DNA of 46,610 bases from CAYUAG01 sp964554015 (GTDB lineage: Bacteria > Zhuqueibacterota > QNDG01 > CAYUAG01), in the NCBI GenBank assembly GCA_964554015.1, contig CAZKMO010000005.1, positions 1-46,610 of the forward strand. Reading direction: 5' to 3'. Below the pieces are notes generated by a model that ran no database searches, was not told the origin of the DNA, and saw nothing but the letters and a program-made list of their open reading frames with translations. Shown piece after piece: positions 7,068 through 16,623 of the stretch. Numbering within the stretch: position 1 is the first letter of the stretch; every line of letters starts with the position of its first letter. The translations under genes were made by a program, and so were the position numbers.

Positions 7068-9041
7068 ATGCTTGGTTTCCACCCCAAAATTTCTCTTAAA
7101 TTTAAACTCAGCCTCGCCTTCCTGATATTTGTACTGACTATGATGGCTATAGTCACCTATGTTTTTACCATCCGTCAACAAAAAATAGCCATCAAGGAAG
7201 TTCAACTCCGCATGGAGCGATTGGCCCGAAACATTGCCACCATACGATCCGTGGAAACTCAGGACTGGGGTGTTTACCAGAATTACATTGAAAATCAGCT
7301 TCGCCTGAATCCGGATATTGTATATATTGCCATTGAGGATGATCAGGGAAACCTTCGAGTTCATGTAATCAATACAGACTGGATCGAGATAGATGAGGTT
7401 TTCCCTCCCTCCCAAGCACAATTGGAATCCATGGTCCGGCGTCTCATTGCCCGTCAGGTGGCAGAATCAAGCCAGCGTGATCTGGAATCTAAATCAGTAA
7501 ACATCATGCTCGGTGACCGTCACTCCGGTACGGTGAAAGTGGGATTCTCTCTGGTTACCCTTAATGATTCCCTCCGAACCAATCTTATCCGCAATCTGAT
7601 ACTGGGGGTAATCTTTACCTCTCTGGGTATCTGGATGGCTTTCTTTCTCAGCAATCGCATCATCAATCCCCTCAGTACACTTACTACTGCTATGGGACGG
7701 ATCACTCAGGGGGATTTGAATCAGAAAGTGGAAATTGCTTCCCGGGATGAAATCGGCACCATGGCTCGAACCTTTAACTTCATGGTTCGCGGTCTGCAGG
7801 AAAAAAAAGTGATAGAAGACTTCACTCGTGAACTTGGTACCAACCTGGAATTGCTAACTGTATCAAGTATGATCCGTGATCATATCACCCATGCATTACA
7901 AGCACAAAAGGGAATACTATTGCTCTGCACCCACACTAGTGGCGGCGATATCTTTTTAAGGGATATTGATACCATGACGGATTCCCGGGAAACCGGAATT
8001 CGGGGAAAGATTCAATTGTTTAAAGACATTAAGCGGAATCCCTCCCCCAGAACCCTGGGATCCCTGAACAAATATCAGAATTTTTATTCCCATCTTCATG
8101 CTTATTACCATCTGACTGATAATGCCCTAGTAGCACCTCTGCTTATACAGCAAGACTGCCTGGGTCTTTTCCTCCTCGAACCTCCCAAAGGAACTTATTT
8201 TCAGGAAGACAAACAGACCTTTTTTACCACCCTGATTACTCCTGCAGTTATGGCTATTGAAAATGCCCTGCTACTGCAAGAGCTTACCGAAAAAGAACGG
8301 CTTAAACGCGAACTGGAAATCGCCCAAAATGTTCAAAAAAGTCTTTTGCCTTATACAATGCCCGTTTTGGAGGGACTGGATATCCATGGAATCTGCCTGC
8401 CGGCAGCCGAAATTGGCGGTGATTATTTCGACTTCTTTCCCATTGAAGCCAATAAAACTGGTATGGTGATAGCAGATGTAACCGGAAAAGGCACCTCAGC
8501 TGCTTTTTATATGGCTATGGTAAAAGGACTCATGCTCTCCCTCTCTCAGACCATTCCTTCACCCCGGGCAGTCTTGTCTGCCCTCAACCGACTTCTCTGG
8601 GATCAGATGGATCGTAAGATTTTTGTTACCATGATCTATGCAGTGCTAGACCATAAGACCAGAACCTGCACTTTTTGTCGGGCTGGGCACAACGGCCTCA
8701 TCATCCAAAAAACTGAGAAAAAGGGAATTGATTGTCTGGTTCCTGAGGGCATTGGCCTGGGACTGGATCCGGGAACCGTATTTAATCAGACACTTGAGGA
8801 GGAACAAATTCAACTCCAGCCCGGTGACCGGCTTTTGTTATACACTGATGGTGCTTTTGAAGCACGTAATCAAGCCAAAAAGGAATTCGGTGAAGAACGG
8901 CTTCTACATCTTTTTAGGGATTCAACTGCACCTGATTCGGCCTCCATAAATGAAGAAATTCTAAGCCATATTGCAGAGTTTACTCTTAACGCTGTTCCTC
9001 ACGATGATATTACCCTGGTTACAGTCAGAATCCTACATTAA
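7068..9041 (+). CDS. Membrane PP2C-type (SpoIIE family) serine phosphatase with HAMP and GAF-like domains
   Basis: The ATG at 7068 has AAAGGA eight bases upstream. The 657-residue protein has a membrane helix at about 12-34, an extracytoplasmic region of about 140 residues, a second helix at about 175-195, and a HAMP linker at about 190-250 (NPLSTLTTAMGRITQGDL, SRDEIG). A GAF-like segment covers about 260-405, with a short coiled coil after it. The SpoIIE/PPM domain is at about 425-657. The metal-binding acids are present: D452 in GGDYFD, D470 in DVTGKG, the YTDG motif, and DD in PHDDITLV. Such proteins usually dephosphorylate a STAS anti-anti-sigma factor. No STAS or RsbW-like gene is nearby, so the target is unknown. 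The next gene lies 82 bases downstream on the same strand. Confidence 0.92.
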   Translation: MLGFHPKISLKFKLSLAFLIFVLTMMAIVTYVFTIRQQKIAIKEVQLRMERLARNIATIRSVETQDWGVYQNYIENQLRLNPDIVYIAIEDDQGNLRVHVINTDWIEIDEVFPPSQAQLESMVRRLIARQVAESSQRDLESKSVNIMLGDRHSGTVKVGFSLVTLNDSLRTNLIRNLILGVIFTSLGIWMAFFLSNRIINPLSTLTTAMGRITQGDLNQKVEIASRDEIGTMARTFNFMVRGLQEKKVIEDFTRELGTNLELLTVSSMIRDHITHALQAQKGILLLCTHTSGGDIFLRDIDTMTDSRETGIRGKIQLFKDIKRNPSPRTLGSLNKYQNFYSHLHAYYHLTDNALVAPLLIQQDCLGLFLLEPPKGTYFQEDKQTFFTTLITPAVMAIENALLLQELTEKERLKRELEIAQNVQKSLLPYTMPVLEGLDIHGICLPAAEIGGDYFDFFPIEANKTGMVIADVTGKGTSAAFYMAMVKGLMLSLSQTIPSPRAVLSALNRLLWDQMDRKIFVTMIYAVLDHKTRTCTFCRAGHNGLIIQKTEKKGIDCLVPEGIGLGLDPGTVFNQTLEEEQIQLQPGDRLLLYTDGAFEARNQAKKEFGEERLLHLFRDSTAPDSASINEEILSHIAEFTLNAVPHDDITLVTVRILH

Positions 9042-9123
9042 TCTTATTTTCAGTGAACCAAAATCCACACAAATATCGTATAACGAGTGTATTATATAAT
9101 CAAATTAAAAGGAAGGAATATCT

Positions 9124-11685
9124 ATGCGATTCAAATTAAAATATATTTTAAGCTTACTTGTTATTCTAATAATTTTCTCTAATTGTTCCCGGGAGCAGCG
9201 TAAAATAAAACTTTCGGATGATACCTTTGATAAGGGAACAGACGCCCAACTTTCCACCACCATTTATCTGGAGGAACAGCAACGGCGGTCATTGGCTGTT
9301 CTCTTTTTCCAAAATAATACTGGAGATGAAAATCTGGAATGGCTGCGCAAAGGATTAACAGAAATGTTTATCCGGGCCCTGAGTCAATATCACTCCCTCT
9401 CCGTTCTGGGTACAGACCGTTTATACGAAATTGCCCAACGCATCGGCACTGATGGCACCACCGAAAACATGAATCTGGATATGGCAGCCCTATTTGCTCG
9501 AGAAGCAAATGTAGAAACCATTTTGACCGGTAACATCAGCAAAAACGGAGACAGCCTGCAGATCAATGTAAGCCTGCACGAACCTAAACAGGGTATGCTC
9601 CTCAGCAAAGAAAGCGTGGAGGGGCCGAGCATGGAAAACCTTTTTGCTATGGTTGATCAACTCACCCAGAAACTAAAAAATGACCTGCAGATATCTCTAA
9701 AAGGTCAACAAGACTATAAAAAACTTGCCGATTTATCCACTGAATCTGTTTCAGCCTGGCGGCATTATACTGCCGGCATAGAATACAGAAACAAAATTCT
9801 TAACGCAGAGGCTCTAGCCGAATTTCAAAAGGCCATTGAAAAAGACCCCACTTTTGTCTCAGCGCATTTCATGCTGGCCATGTCCTATCTAAGTTTGCAA
9901 CAAGTACAAAAAGCTATGGAAGTTTTCCGCAAAACCAGATCACTACGAGATAAAGCCACCCTTAAAGAAAAATACCAGATCGATCTTTTTGAAGCTGTAC
10001 TGGATGGTAATGGTGAAAAAATAACCAAGGTATCAAACCAAATGAGTGAAGACTTTCCTAATGATACCGAATTCATGCATCAACTTGCCAATTATTATTT
10101 TGGTAATCGACGCTATGAAGATGCCCTGAAATTATACAAGAAAGTAGTGCAACTTAATCCCAAGCACAAACTTACCCTCAATCAAATTGCTTATATTAAT
10201 GCTTACCTCGGTAATTTTGAAAAAGCCAAAAAGGTTATGGAAAAATACATACAACTTGTGCCGGACGAACCCAATCCTTATGACAGCATGGGTGAAATCC
10301 TCTGGATCGAGGGTAAGTTCAAGGAGGCGGAATCCTACTTTAAAAAAGCCCTGGATAAGAATAAAAACTTTGTGGGATCCTGGGATCATCTGGGGCAGGT
10401 TTACCTGGATCAGGGAAAATATAATAAGGCGTATAGAACCTATCAGAATTATTGTGACATTCTTCCCAGTAGTCCCCAAAAAGCCTATACCTATTACCTG
10501 CTGGGGGTGATTGATCTGCGTCGAGGCAAAACAGAGGCTGCCCTAAGGCAGTTCGAAAAGGCTTTGGATGAATTGAACTTTTATCCCGCTCCCCTGATTC
10601 GGACCACGGAAGTATTTCAAAAGCAGAATAAGCAAGAAGAAGTTCGGAAATTTTTAAACCAGCATTATGAGCAAATCCGGGAAAAAATCGATTACCAGGA
10701 TGAAAGCATGAGTCATCTCGCCACCTTATTCATGTTATCCCTACAATACGGAATTCAACCTGAAAAAACCCTCAAAGAGATCAATTGTGCTATTGAAAAT
10801 GCTGACCGCACCCTGGTTAAACTTCGGGGTGTATTCATGCGTACCCTGCTGGAACTAGATATGGGAGTAGCCGAACAAAAGGGAGGAGTCTGGCGGGATG
10901 CCAATGCCAGCCTTCTCATTCAATTTCTGGAGTTTACCAAAAACTTCGGTTATATCGGATTTTTTAATTATTTCTTTATTATCAACCAATATTACAAGCA
11001 GCACCCGGAATCAGGGATAAGCTTTTACAATTATCTGATTAGTAAAATGTCAGAAGCAAATCACAAATCCTATGAAATGGGATTTCGCGGTACTTTGGCT
11101 GATCTGTTTACCATCTCCGGTAAACTGAATGATGCCAAAAAACAATGGCAGCGGATGGGAATGCCTCCGGAAGCAGACTGGCGGGTAATCGGCCCCTTTG
11201 ATAATACAAAGGGATTTTTGAAAAGCTATCCTCCCGAAAAAAAATTACAGTGGGATATGGATTATAAAGGCCGAACCGGTAAAATCAAATGGCTGCCGCA
11301 TAAAGACGACCATGCGGATGGATTCCTAAATTTAAAACAGGATATAGCTGATTCTGATTGGTCAGTTGCTTATGCAGCTGTAGATGTGCTCTGCCCGGAT
11401 ACCCGGCAAGCCTGGATTCGTCTAGGTGCAACCGATCCTATAAAAGTGTGGATAAATGGGGAAGAAGTATGGCGATCCAATCGATATCGGGAAGCTTTAA
11501 TAGATGATGATATGGTGCAGGTTTCTCTGCAGCCGGGTATTAATCGAATTCTTATTAAGACCTGTCACCGATTAGGATACATGGGTTTTTACTTCCGCCT
11601 GACTGATGAAAAAGGGGATGGATTTGATGATGTGAAATTTCAATCCCCGGATGCTGATAATGACACTCTGGCAAGCTGTAATTAG
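9124..11685 (+). CDS. Putative lipoprotein with TolB-like N-terminal domain, TPR repeats and a C-terminal beta-sandwich
   Basis: AAGGAAGGA precedes the ATG. The 853-residue protein starts with a signal peptide ending in FSNC, a weak lipobox with Cys at about residue 22. A TolB-like/FlgO-like domain follows at about 57-190 (SLAVLFFQNNTGDENLEWL, GLTEMF, LTGNISK), like that found on adenylate cyclases and kinases, but no enzyme domain is present. TPR repeats run from about 205 to 520, and a helical region follows to about 700. The C-terminus (about 705-840, DWRVIGPFD, KVWINGEEVW, GINRILIKT) looks like a carbohydrate-binding-type beta-sandwich. It probably forms a periplasmic scaffold. Cotranscription with the phosphatase suggests one signalling unit. 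The gene ends with TAG. Confidence 0.75.
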   Translation: MRFKLKYILSLLVILIIFSNCSREQRKIKLSDDTFDKGTDAQLSTTIYLEEQQRRSLAVLFFQNNTGDENLEWLRKGLTEMFIRALSQYHSLSVLGTDRLYEIAQRIGTDGTTENMNLDMAALFAREANVETILTGNISKNGDSLQINVSLHEPKQGMLLSKESVEGPSMENLFAMVDQLTQKLKNDLQISLKGQQDYKKLADLSTESVSAWRHYTAGIEYRNKILNAEALAEFQKAIEKDPTFVSAHFMLAMSYLSLQQVQKAMEVFRKTRSLRDKATLKEKYQIDLFEAVLDGNGEKITKVSNQMSEDFPNDTEFMHQLANYYFGNRRYEDALKLYKKVVQLNPKHKLTLNQIAYINAYLGNFEKAKKVMEKYIQLVPDEPNPYDSMGEILWIEGKFKEAESYFKKALDKNKNFVGSWDHLGQVYLDQGKYNKAYRTYQNYCDILPSSPQKAYTYYLLGVIDLRRGKTEAALRQFEKALDELNFYPAPLIRTTEVFQKQNKQEEVRKFLNQHYEQIREKIDYQDESMSHLATLFMLSLQYGIQPEKTLKEINCAIENADRTLVKLRGVFMRTLLELDMGVAEQKGGVWRDANASLLIQFLEFTKNFGYIGFFNYFFIINQYYKQHPESGISFYNYLISKMSEANHKSYEMGFRGTLADLFTISGKLNDAKKQWQRMGMPPEADWRVIGPFDNTKGFLKSYPPEKKLQWDMDYKGRTGKIKWLPHKDDHADGFLNLKQDIADSDWSVAYAAVDVLCPDTRQAWIRLGATDPIKVWINGEEVWRSNRYREALIDDDMVQVSLQPGINRILIKTCHRLGYMGFYFRLTDEKGDGFDDVKFQSPDADNDTLASCN

Positions 11686-11739
11686 AGGAATAAAAGATAA
11701 AGGATAAGGGATAAAGGATAAAAGATAAAACAAATACAA

Positions 11740-11820
11740 AAGCATGCCCTGAGTTAAAACGACGTGACAAAAGCTTGCCCTGAGTACTTCGACAAGCTCA
11801 GTACAGGCTTTGTTGAAGGA
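11740..11820. repeat. REP-like repeat of the TELVEVLRA type, truncated copy plus full copy 2
   Basis: AGCATGCCCTGAGT at 11741-11754 matches the beginning of copy 1 (6380-6393) and then breaks off. A full copy follows at 11773-11820, with the 36-base core 11777-11812 identical to copy 1 and the end reading TTGTTGAAGG instead of TTGTCGAAGG. Confidence 0.75.
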
Positions 11821-11844
11821 AAAAAATAACAATAATCAAATAAT

Positions 11845-11996
11845 AAATCACAAATAAATCCCAATTATCAAATTCCAAATTTCAAACAACGACAATTTCA
11901 CTTGATCATTTTGGTCATTGGGATTTGTAATTTATTTGATATTAGGTGCTTGTGATTTGGGATTTATGAGGTGCATTATTCCATTATTCCAATATT
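11845..11996. repeat. AT-rich palindromic repeat with the shared 20-base module, copy 2
   Basis: AAATCACAAATAAATCCCAA near the start is partly complementary to TTGTGATTTGGGATTTAT near 11950-11966. The part from 11961 to 11980 is identical to 6841-6860 and is again followed by ATTCC units. The look is that of dispersed intergenic repeats common in uncultured bacteria. Confidence 0.6.
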
Positions 11997-12106
11997 TCAA
12001 GCTTCCATTCTCCCTTCTCCTTTACTCCATTTTCCATAATCCCATAACACTTTAAATACTTTTCATCGATCGAATATCTATATCTACGGAAAGGAAAATT
12101 ATACCA

Positions 12107-14269
12107 TCACTCCTCGTATACAATATCAAAATCAATTTTCCTCATTTGCAAAAGAACCCTTTTTACCCGGACTCTGACCGGATCGCCGATGCGAAACCTG
12201 CGTCCTCTTTTCTCCCCTAATAAACAATAATGCTCCTCATCATGGATATAGTAATCATCATACAAATCCCTGAGGGCAATCAACCCTTCTACCAGATATT
12301 CCGGTATTTCCACAAATAATCCAAAGGGAACAATACCGGAAATAATACCGGAAAACTCCTGCCCAATTTTATGGGCCATGAACTGTACCTGCTTTGCCCT
12401 AATTGACTCCCTTTCTGCAGATTCAGCAGTTATTTCTCTTTCCGAGGTAATCTTACAGATTTCAGTAAGAGACCGGGAAAATTCAGGTGCGCCAACCCGA
12501 TTTCCACAGTAATGTTTTAACAAACGATGCACGGTAAGATCTGCATACCGTCTGATGGGGGAAGTAAAGTGGGTATAATGAGGAAAACCCAGACCAAAAT
12601 GCCCGGGATTTGCCTTGGAATATTTTGCTTTCATCATGCTCCGGAGAGCAATGTTTTCCACCAGATATTCATGCCGGGTTCCTTTTACCTGCTGGAGAAG
12701 ACGCTGTAACTTTTTCGATTGCATCCTTTTCCCTGCATTAAAGTCATACCCCAAAATTCTGACAAACCTGCTTAGTTCCGCCACTTTTTCCCTGGTTGGT
12801 TTTTCATGAATACGATAGACAAAAGGAAATTTTCCCTTGCCTGTTTCTCTGATCTGCTGGATATGCTCAGCAACCGTACGATTGGCCCTAAGCATGAAAC
12901 TTTCAATGATTTCATTACTGGCAAGCATCTGGTGGATTTTGATGTCATAGGGATTACCTTCAGAATCCAGCAGTACCTCAGGTTCCAGAGTACTGAAATC
13001 TATCAATCCTTTTTCCCGCCATCTGGCCTTTAACTTCATACTCAGGTGATACATATCTATCAAAGTATTTTGTAAGGTTTCCGAATAGTCCGTTTTCCTT
13101 TTCCGGTTATTCTCATTTTTCGACAATACTCTGTCTAAAATTTCCTGTACTTCTTTATAGGAAAATCTGTATTTGCTGTTTATTACACTCTCCTGGAAAT
13201 CATAATCTATTACCTCTCCCTGGGAATCCATCTCCATAAAAACACTGTAACACAGTCGGTCTTCCCCCTGCTGTAAGCTGCAGATATTATTTGAAATCTT
13301 TTCCGGCAACATAGGAATCACTCTGTCCACCAGATAGACACTGTTACCTCTTTCCAGCGCTTCCTGATCCATATTGGACATAGCCGGCACCCAGTAACTT
13401 ACATCGGCAATATGAACACCCAGTAATACCTTGCCATTCTCCTTTCTTTCCAGGGATACGGCATCATCAAAATCCTGGGCATCTTCCGGATCTATGGTAA
13501 ATATTAATTTCTCCCGTAAATCCAGACGCTTTTTATATTCAGCTTCCCTAATCTCTCCGGATAATCCTTCAGCATCTTTTTTCACCTGATCCGGAAAAGA
13601 GTACCGAATTCCCATATCATACACTATGGATAAAACATCCACACCCTTCTCCTCAGGATATCCGATTACTGTGACTATCCTTCCCTGTAAGGGCTCTCTC
13701 CCGTCTTCCCTGGGCTTCAGTTCCACCACAACCTTATGCCCGGGTTTAGCTCCGAACTTCTCCTGTTCTGTGATGAGAATATCATGGCTGATTTTTAAAT
13801 CATCGGGAATAACATAGTGGACATCCCCTCCCTCGGTAAAGGTGCCTACTATATATTCATGATATCGTTCCAATACCTTAAGAACTTTTCCCTCACACAA
13901 TTTACCCTTATGTTTGGGAACAGCCCATAAAGTAACCTGCACTCTGTCTTTATGCAGAGCAGATCCCATATTCCGCTGACTAATAAAGATATCTCTGCCC
14001 CCATCATCTCTCTTTAAAAATCCAAATCCTTCTGTTTTTACTTCTAGCGTGCCGGTTACCAAATTATCACTTTTCTGCACACCATAACAGTGTCCTTTGT
14101 AACGCTGAATACTCCCCTGTTTTACTAAGGTATCCAGCATCCGTTTGAAATCCTGATAATGTTTATTGGGAATCTGCAAACGCCTGGCTAAGGTTCTTCT
14201 TTTAAAAATCTGTTTGGAATGGCTATCCAAAAAATCTATTATTTTAGATTTATATTTATTTTTATTCAT
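12107..14269 (-). CDS. rnr: Ribonuclease R (RNB-family 3'-5' exoribonuclease)
   Basis: The start is the ATG at 14269; the preceding TTG is less likely. The 720-residue protein has a winged-helix N-terminus, cold-shock-type OB domains (LEVKTEGFGFLKRDDGG at about 75-92), the RNB catalytic domain with IDPEDAQDFDDAVS (the magnesium-binding Asp cluster, about 260-273), and a C-terminal S1 domain (GIISGIVPFGLFVEIPEY). The Lys-rich tail of the E. coli enzyme is absent. It degrades structured RNA, mRNA and rRNA fragments. It is last in the minus-strand block, 31 bases after ftsX. Confidence 0.93.
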   Translation of the reverse strand: MNKNKYKSKIIDFLDSHSKQIFKRRTLARRLQIPNKHYQDFKRMLDTLVKQGSIQRYKGHCYGVQKSDNLVTGTLEVKTEGFGFLKRDDGGRDIFISQRNMGSALHKDRVQVTLWAVPKHKGKLCEGKVLKVLERYHEYIVGTFTEGGDVHYVIPDDLKISHDILITEQEKFGAKPGHKVVVELKPREDGREPLQGRIVTVIGYPEEKGVDVLSIVYDMGIRYSFPDQVKKDAEGLSGEIREAEYKKRLDLREKLIFTIDPEDAQDFDDAVSLERKENGKVLLGVHIADVSYWVPAMSNMDQEALERGNSVYLVDRVIPMLPEKISNNICSLQQGEDRLCYSVFMEMDSQGEVIDYDFQESVINSKYRFSYKEVQEILDRVLSKNENNRKRKTDYSETLQNTLIDMYHLSMKLKARWREKGLIDFSTLEPEVLLDSEGNPYDIKIHQMLASNEIIESFMLRANRTVAEHIQQIRETGKGKFPFVYRIHEKPTREKVAELSRFVRILGYDFNAGKRMQSKKLQRLLQQVKGTRHEYLVENIALRSMMKAKYSKANPGHFGLGFPHYTHFTSPIRRYADLTVHRLLKHYCGNRVGAPEFSRSLTEICKITSEREITAESAERESIRAKQVQFMAHKIGQEFSGIISGIVPFGLFVEIPEYLVEGLIALRDLYDDYYIHDEEHYCLLGEKRGRRFRIGDPVRVRVKRVLLQMRKIDFDIVYEE

Positions 14270-14300
14270 CAATTTATCTTAATTTAACAACCTTATAGTA

Positions 14301-15161
14301 TTATTGACTTAAAAATTTTCTTACTCCAATGTAACTTCCCAGAACTCCCATAAACAAACCCACAACAATTGGTATCAGAAGTAACCATTCCCTTAAAATG
14401 AGCACATCACCATAAAAAGTGTTAATCACCTCTACTAAAAATAAAATAAGAGCACTGGAAATGCATCCGGCAGCCAGACCATGAAACAACCCCTGTATAA
14501 GATAGGGGCGTTGAATAAAGCCTTTTGTGGCTCCTACTAACTGCATAACGGAGATTAATCGTTGTTGAGATAAAATTGTCAAACGTAAGGTATTGGTTAT
14601 AAGTAAAATCGAGGCAAATAGCACTACCAAAAAAAGGGCCATAAGGATCATCATACCGATACGGCTGTATCGATTCACAATTTTGAAAATTTCTCCGTGA
14701 TAGATCACATCTTCTACTCCGGGAAAAGATAACAATTTAGTCTCCAGTTTTTCCACCTCCCTGGTGGTTCGGTAGGATTTTGCCAGTTCTAGGCGGATGG
14801 AAGCAGGCAAAGGATTTTCTCCAATTATTTTCACTATATCCTCTTCAAACTCTGCTTTAAACTCTTCCAGGGCCTGTTGTTGAGATACAAAAACAGCCTT
14901 TTCCACTTCTTTGAGTTCAACAATACGATTTCGCAATTTTTCTGTTTCCTCAGCACTCAAACTGCTATCAATAAATATCTCTACTCCCAGTCTTTGCTTA
15001 AAAAGATCAACTCCCCTTTTCAGGTTAAAGGTTAAAACCAAAAATCCCTCTAAAATAATCAGACTGATGGTAATAGACAGCATAGTCATTAAGGAAGAGA
15101 ACCTGTGCCTCTTCAGCCCCTTAAATGCTTCCCGTACTGTGTAAACAAGATTTAAACTCAT
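14301..15161 (-). CDS. ftsX: Cell division ABC transporter permease FtsX
   Basis: The 286-residue protein has a cytoplasmic N-terminus and a membrane helix at about 25-45. An extracytoplasmic loop of about 120 residues follows (FIDSSLSAEETEKLRNRI, REVEKLETKLLSFPGVEDV). Three more helices in the C-terminal half fit the FtsX/MacB fold. FtsX works with FtsE to control cell wall hydrolases at the septum. The start overlaps the ftsE stop by ATGA, so the pair is coupled. Confidence 0.9.
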   Translation of the reverse strand: MSLNLVYTVREAFKGLKRHRFSSLMTMLSITISLIILEGFLVLTFNLKRGVDLFKQRLGVEIFIDSSLSAEETEKLRNRIVELKEVEKAVFVSQQQALEEFKAEFEEDIVKIIGENPLPASIRLELAKSYRTTREVEKLETKLLSFPGVEDVIYHGEIFKIVNRYSRIGMMILMALFLVVLFASILLITNTLRLTILSQQRLISVMQLVGATKGFIQRPYLIQGLFHGLAAGCISSALILFLVEVINTFYGDVLILREWLLLIPIVVGLFMGVLGSYIGVRKFLSQ

Positions 15162-15808
15162 TCAACCATTCTCCCCTGATTAAGTCTATACGTTATGCCT
15201 GGCAAAGTATCCACTATATCGGATTTATGGGTGGCCATGACTACAGCTGTCCCCTTCTGGTTTATTCTTTTTAACAGTTCAATTATCTCATGACTGGTTT
15301 CAGGATCAAGATTGCCAGTCGGTTCATCAGCTAAAAGAATGTAAGGTTCATTAACCAGAGCTCTGGCAATGGATACTCTCTGTTGTTCACCTCCGGACAG
15401 TTTGGTAACCTGGGAGTAACGTTTATGACTTAACCCTACTTCAGCCAGTACGTACAACACCCTTTTCTTGATTGTTTTTCTTCTTACCCCGGTTGCCCAC
15501 AAAGCAAAGGCAATATTCTCATAGGCATCTCGGTCTTCCAGGAGCTTAAAATCCTGATACACCATTCCTACTTTCCTGCGTAAGAGAGGGATATGTTTCG
15601 GACTCACATTGGATATATTATACTCTATAACCCTCAGATATCCACTAACTGGGAAAATTTTCATATGCATGAGATTAAGAAGCGTGCTTTTCCCGGCTCC
15701 GCTGGGACCCAGGATACTCACAAAATCTCCCGCTTCCACCACCAGATTAATATCCTCTAATATCAATTCCCCTTTAACCGAATAACAAACATCTTTCAGT
15801 TCAATCAC
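15158..15808 (-). CDS. ftsE: Cell division ATP-binding protein FtsE
   Basis: This is a 216-residue ABC ATPase: Walker A GPSGAGKS at 34-41, Q-loop VYQDFKLL, signature LSGGEQQR at 137-144, Walker B ILLADEPTGNLD with D161-E162, and H-loop THK. Its length and the FtsX partner downstream identify FtsE. The start codon is GTG, overlapping the methyltransferase stop (GTGA). Confidence 0.93.
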   Translation of the reverse strand: MIELKDVCYSVKGELILEDINLVVEAGDFVSILGPSGAGKSTLLNLMHMKIFPVSGYLRVIEYNISNVSPKHIPLLRRKVGMVYQDFKLLEDRDAYENIAFALWATGVRRKTIKKRVLYVLAEVGLSHKRYSQVTKLSGGEQQRVSIARALVNEPYILLADEPTGNLDPETSHEIIELLKRINQKGTAVVMATHKSDIVDTLPGITYRLNQGRMVE

Positions 15809-16623
15809 GATTCCTCCTTCAGGAAGACAAAATGTACTCGTTCCGAATTATGATCAGCCGGTTTGAAGGTAAACTCATGAAAACAGCCAACCAACCTCCA
15901 CTGCTTATCATTGAATAGTTCCCTGTACCTGTCCAGATCATAAATATACTGAATGTGATGTTCAGTGGTCATCAGGGATGATAATTGATGTGTACACTGA
16001 ATTCTGGTATGGAGAATCTCTTTATCTCTTTCAAACCAGCTTCTTCGGGCAACTTCGTACCCATTAATATTTTCTTTACCAGTAAAATCTATCCAGTATT
16101 TTTCAATATTCCTTTTGGTCACTACATCAAAAATGAACAATCCCCCTTTTTTTAAAACCCTTTTCACTTCCCGCATAAAAATTTTTATCTCATTCTGATC
16201 TAAGTATTGAATAGTATCATAAATACAGAGAAGTGCGTCCCATCCTTTTTTCAGGGCTAAAGATTTCAGATTACCCTGCCACAGAATTCCATTGGTTTTA
16301 AAAAGCGCATTTTTTACCATATTAAAACAAAGATCGAAACCGACCACCCAATATCCCCTTTTTTCCAGTTTATATACTATACTCCCGGTGCCGCAACCAC
16401 AATCCACCACCTCAAAAATATCAGAACCATAGGTAGTGAATATCATAGATATATAATCAGCCCAGGCAGTATAATCAACATGATCCATTACTTTATCATA
16501 AAATTTTGCCAGCCCAGCATACGGTTGAATATTTTTATTGTTGTTATTTGGATTTAAAATGATCCCATCCCCGCTTTGGTAAGGAAATTTTTTTATTATT
16601 GTAGACCAAATGCAAACCTGCAC
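15805..16623 (-). CDS. Class I SAM-dependent methyltransferase (start uncertain)
   Basis: The core reads YAGLAKFYDKVMDHVDY, then motif I VVDCGCGTGSIVYKL, then YDTIQYLD and a post-motif region FIFDVVTKRN, as in small Rossmann methyltransferases related to UbiE or the Methyltransf_25 group. The substrate cannot be told. The only ATG/GTG start upstream of the conserved core is the GTG at 16623 (AAGGA just before it), and this overlaps thiL by 80 bases. No ATG, GTG or TTG lies in frame between it and the internal Met of KVMDH, so either the long overlap is real or an AUU/AUC codon near 16560 is used. Its stop overlaps the ftsE start by GTGA. Confidence 0.8.
   Translation of the reverse strand: MQVCIWSTIIKKFPYQSGDGIILNPNNNNKNIQPYAGLAKFYDKVMDHVDYTAWADYISMIFTTYGSDIFEVVDCGCGTGSIVYKLEKRGYWVVGFDLCFNMVKNALFKTNGILWQGNLKSLALKKGWDALLCIYDTIQYLDQNEIKIFMREVKRVLKKGGLFIFDVVTKRNIEKYWIDFTGKENINGYEVARRSWFERDKEILHTRIQCTHQLSSLMTTEHHIQYIYDLDRYRELFNDKQWRLVGCFHEFTFKPADHNSERVHFVFLKEES

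Larger units (their letters stand above)
11686..12106. other. Gene-free repeat-rich stretch between two convergent genes
   Basis: The stretch begins with about six GATAAAA/GATAAGG units (11694-11730). It then holds a truncated and a full REP-like copy, an AT-rich palindromic segment, and the 20-base module shared with 6841. No coding frame is credible, and no clear terminator serves either the lipoprotein gene or rnr. Confidence 0.7.
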
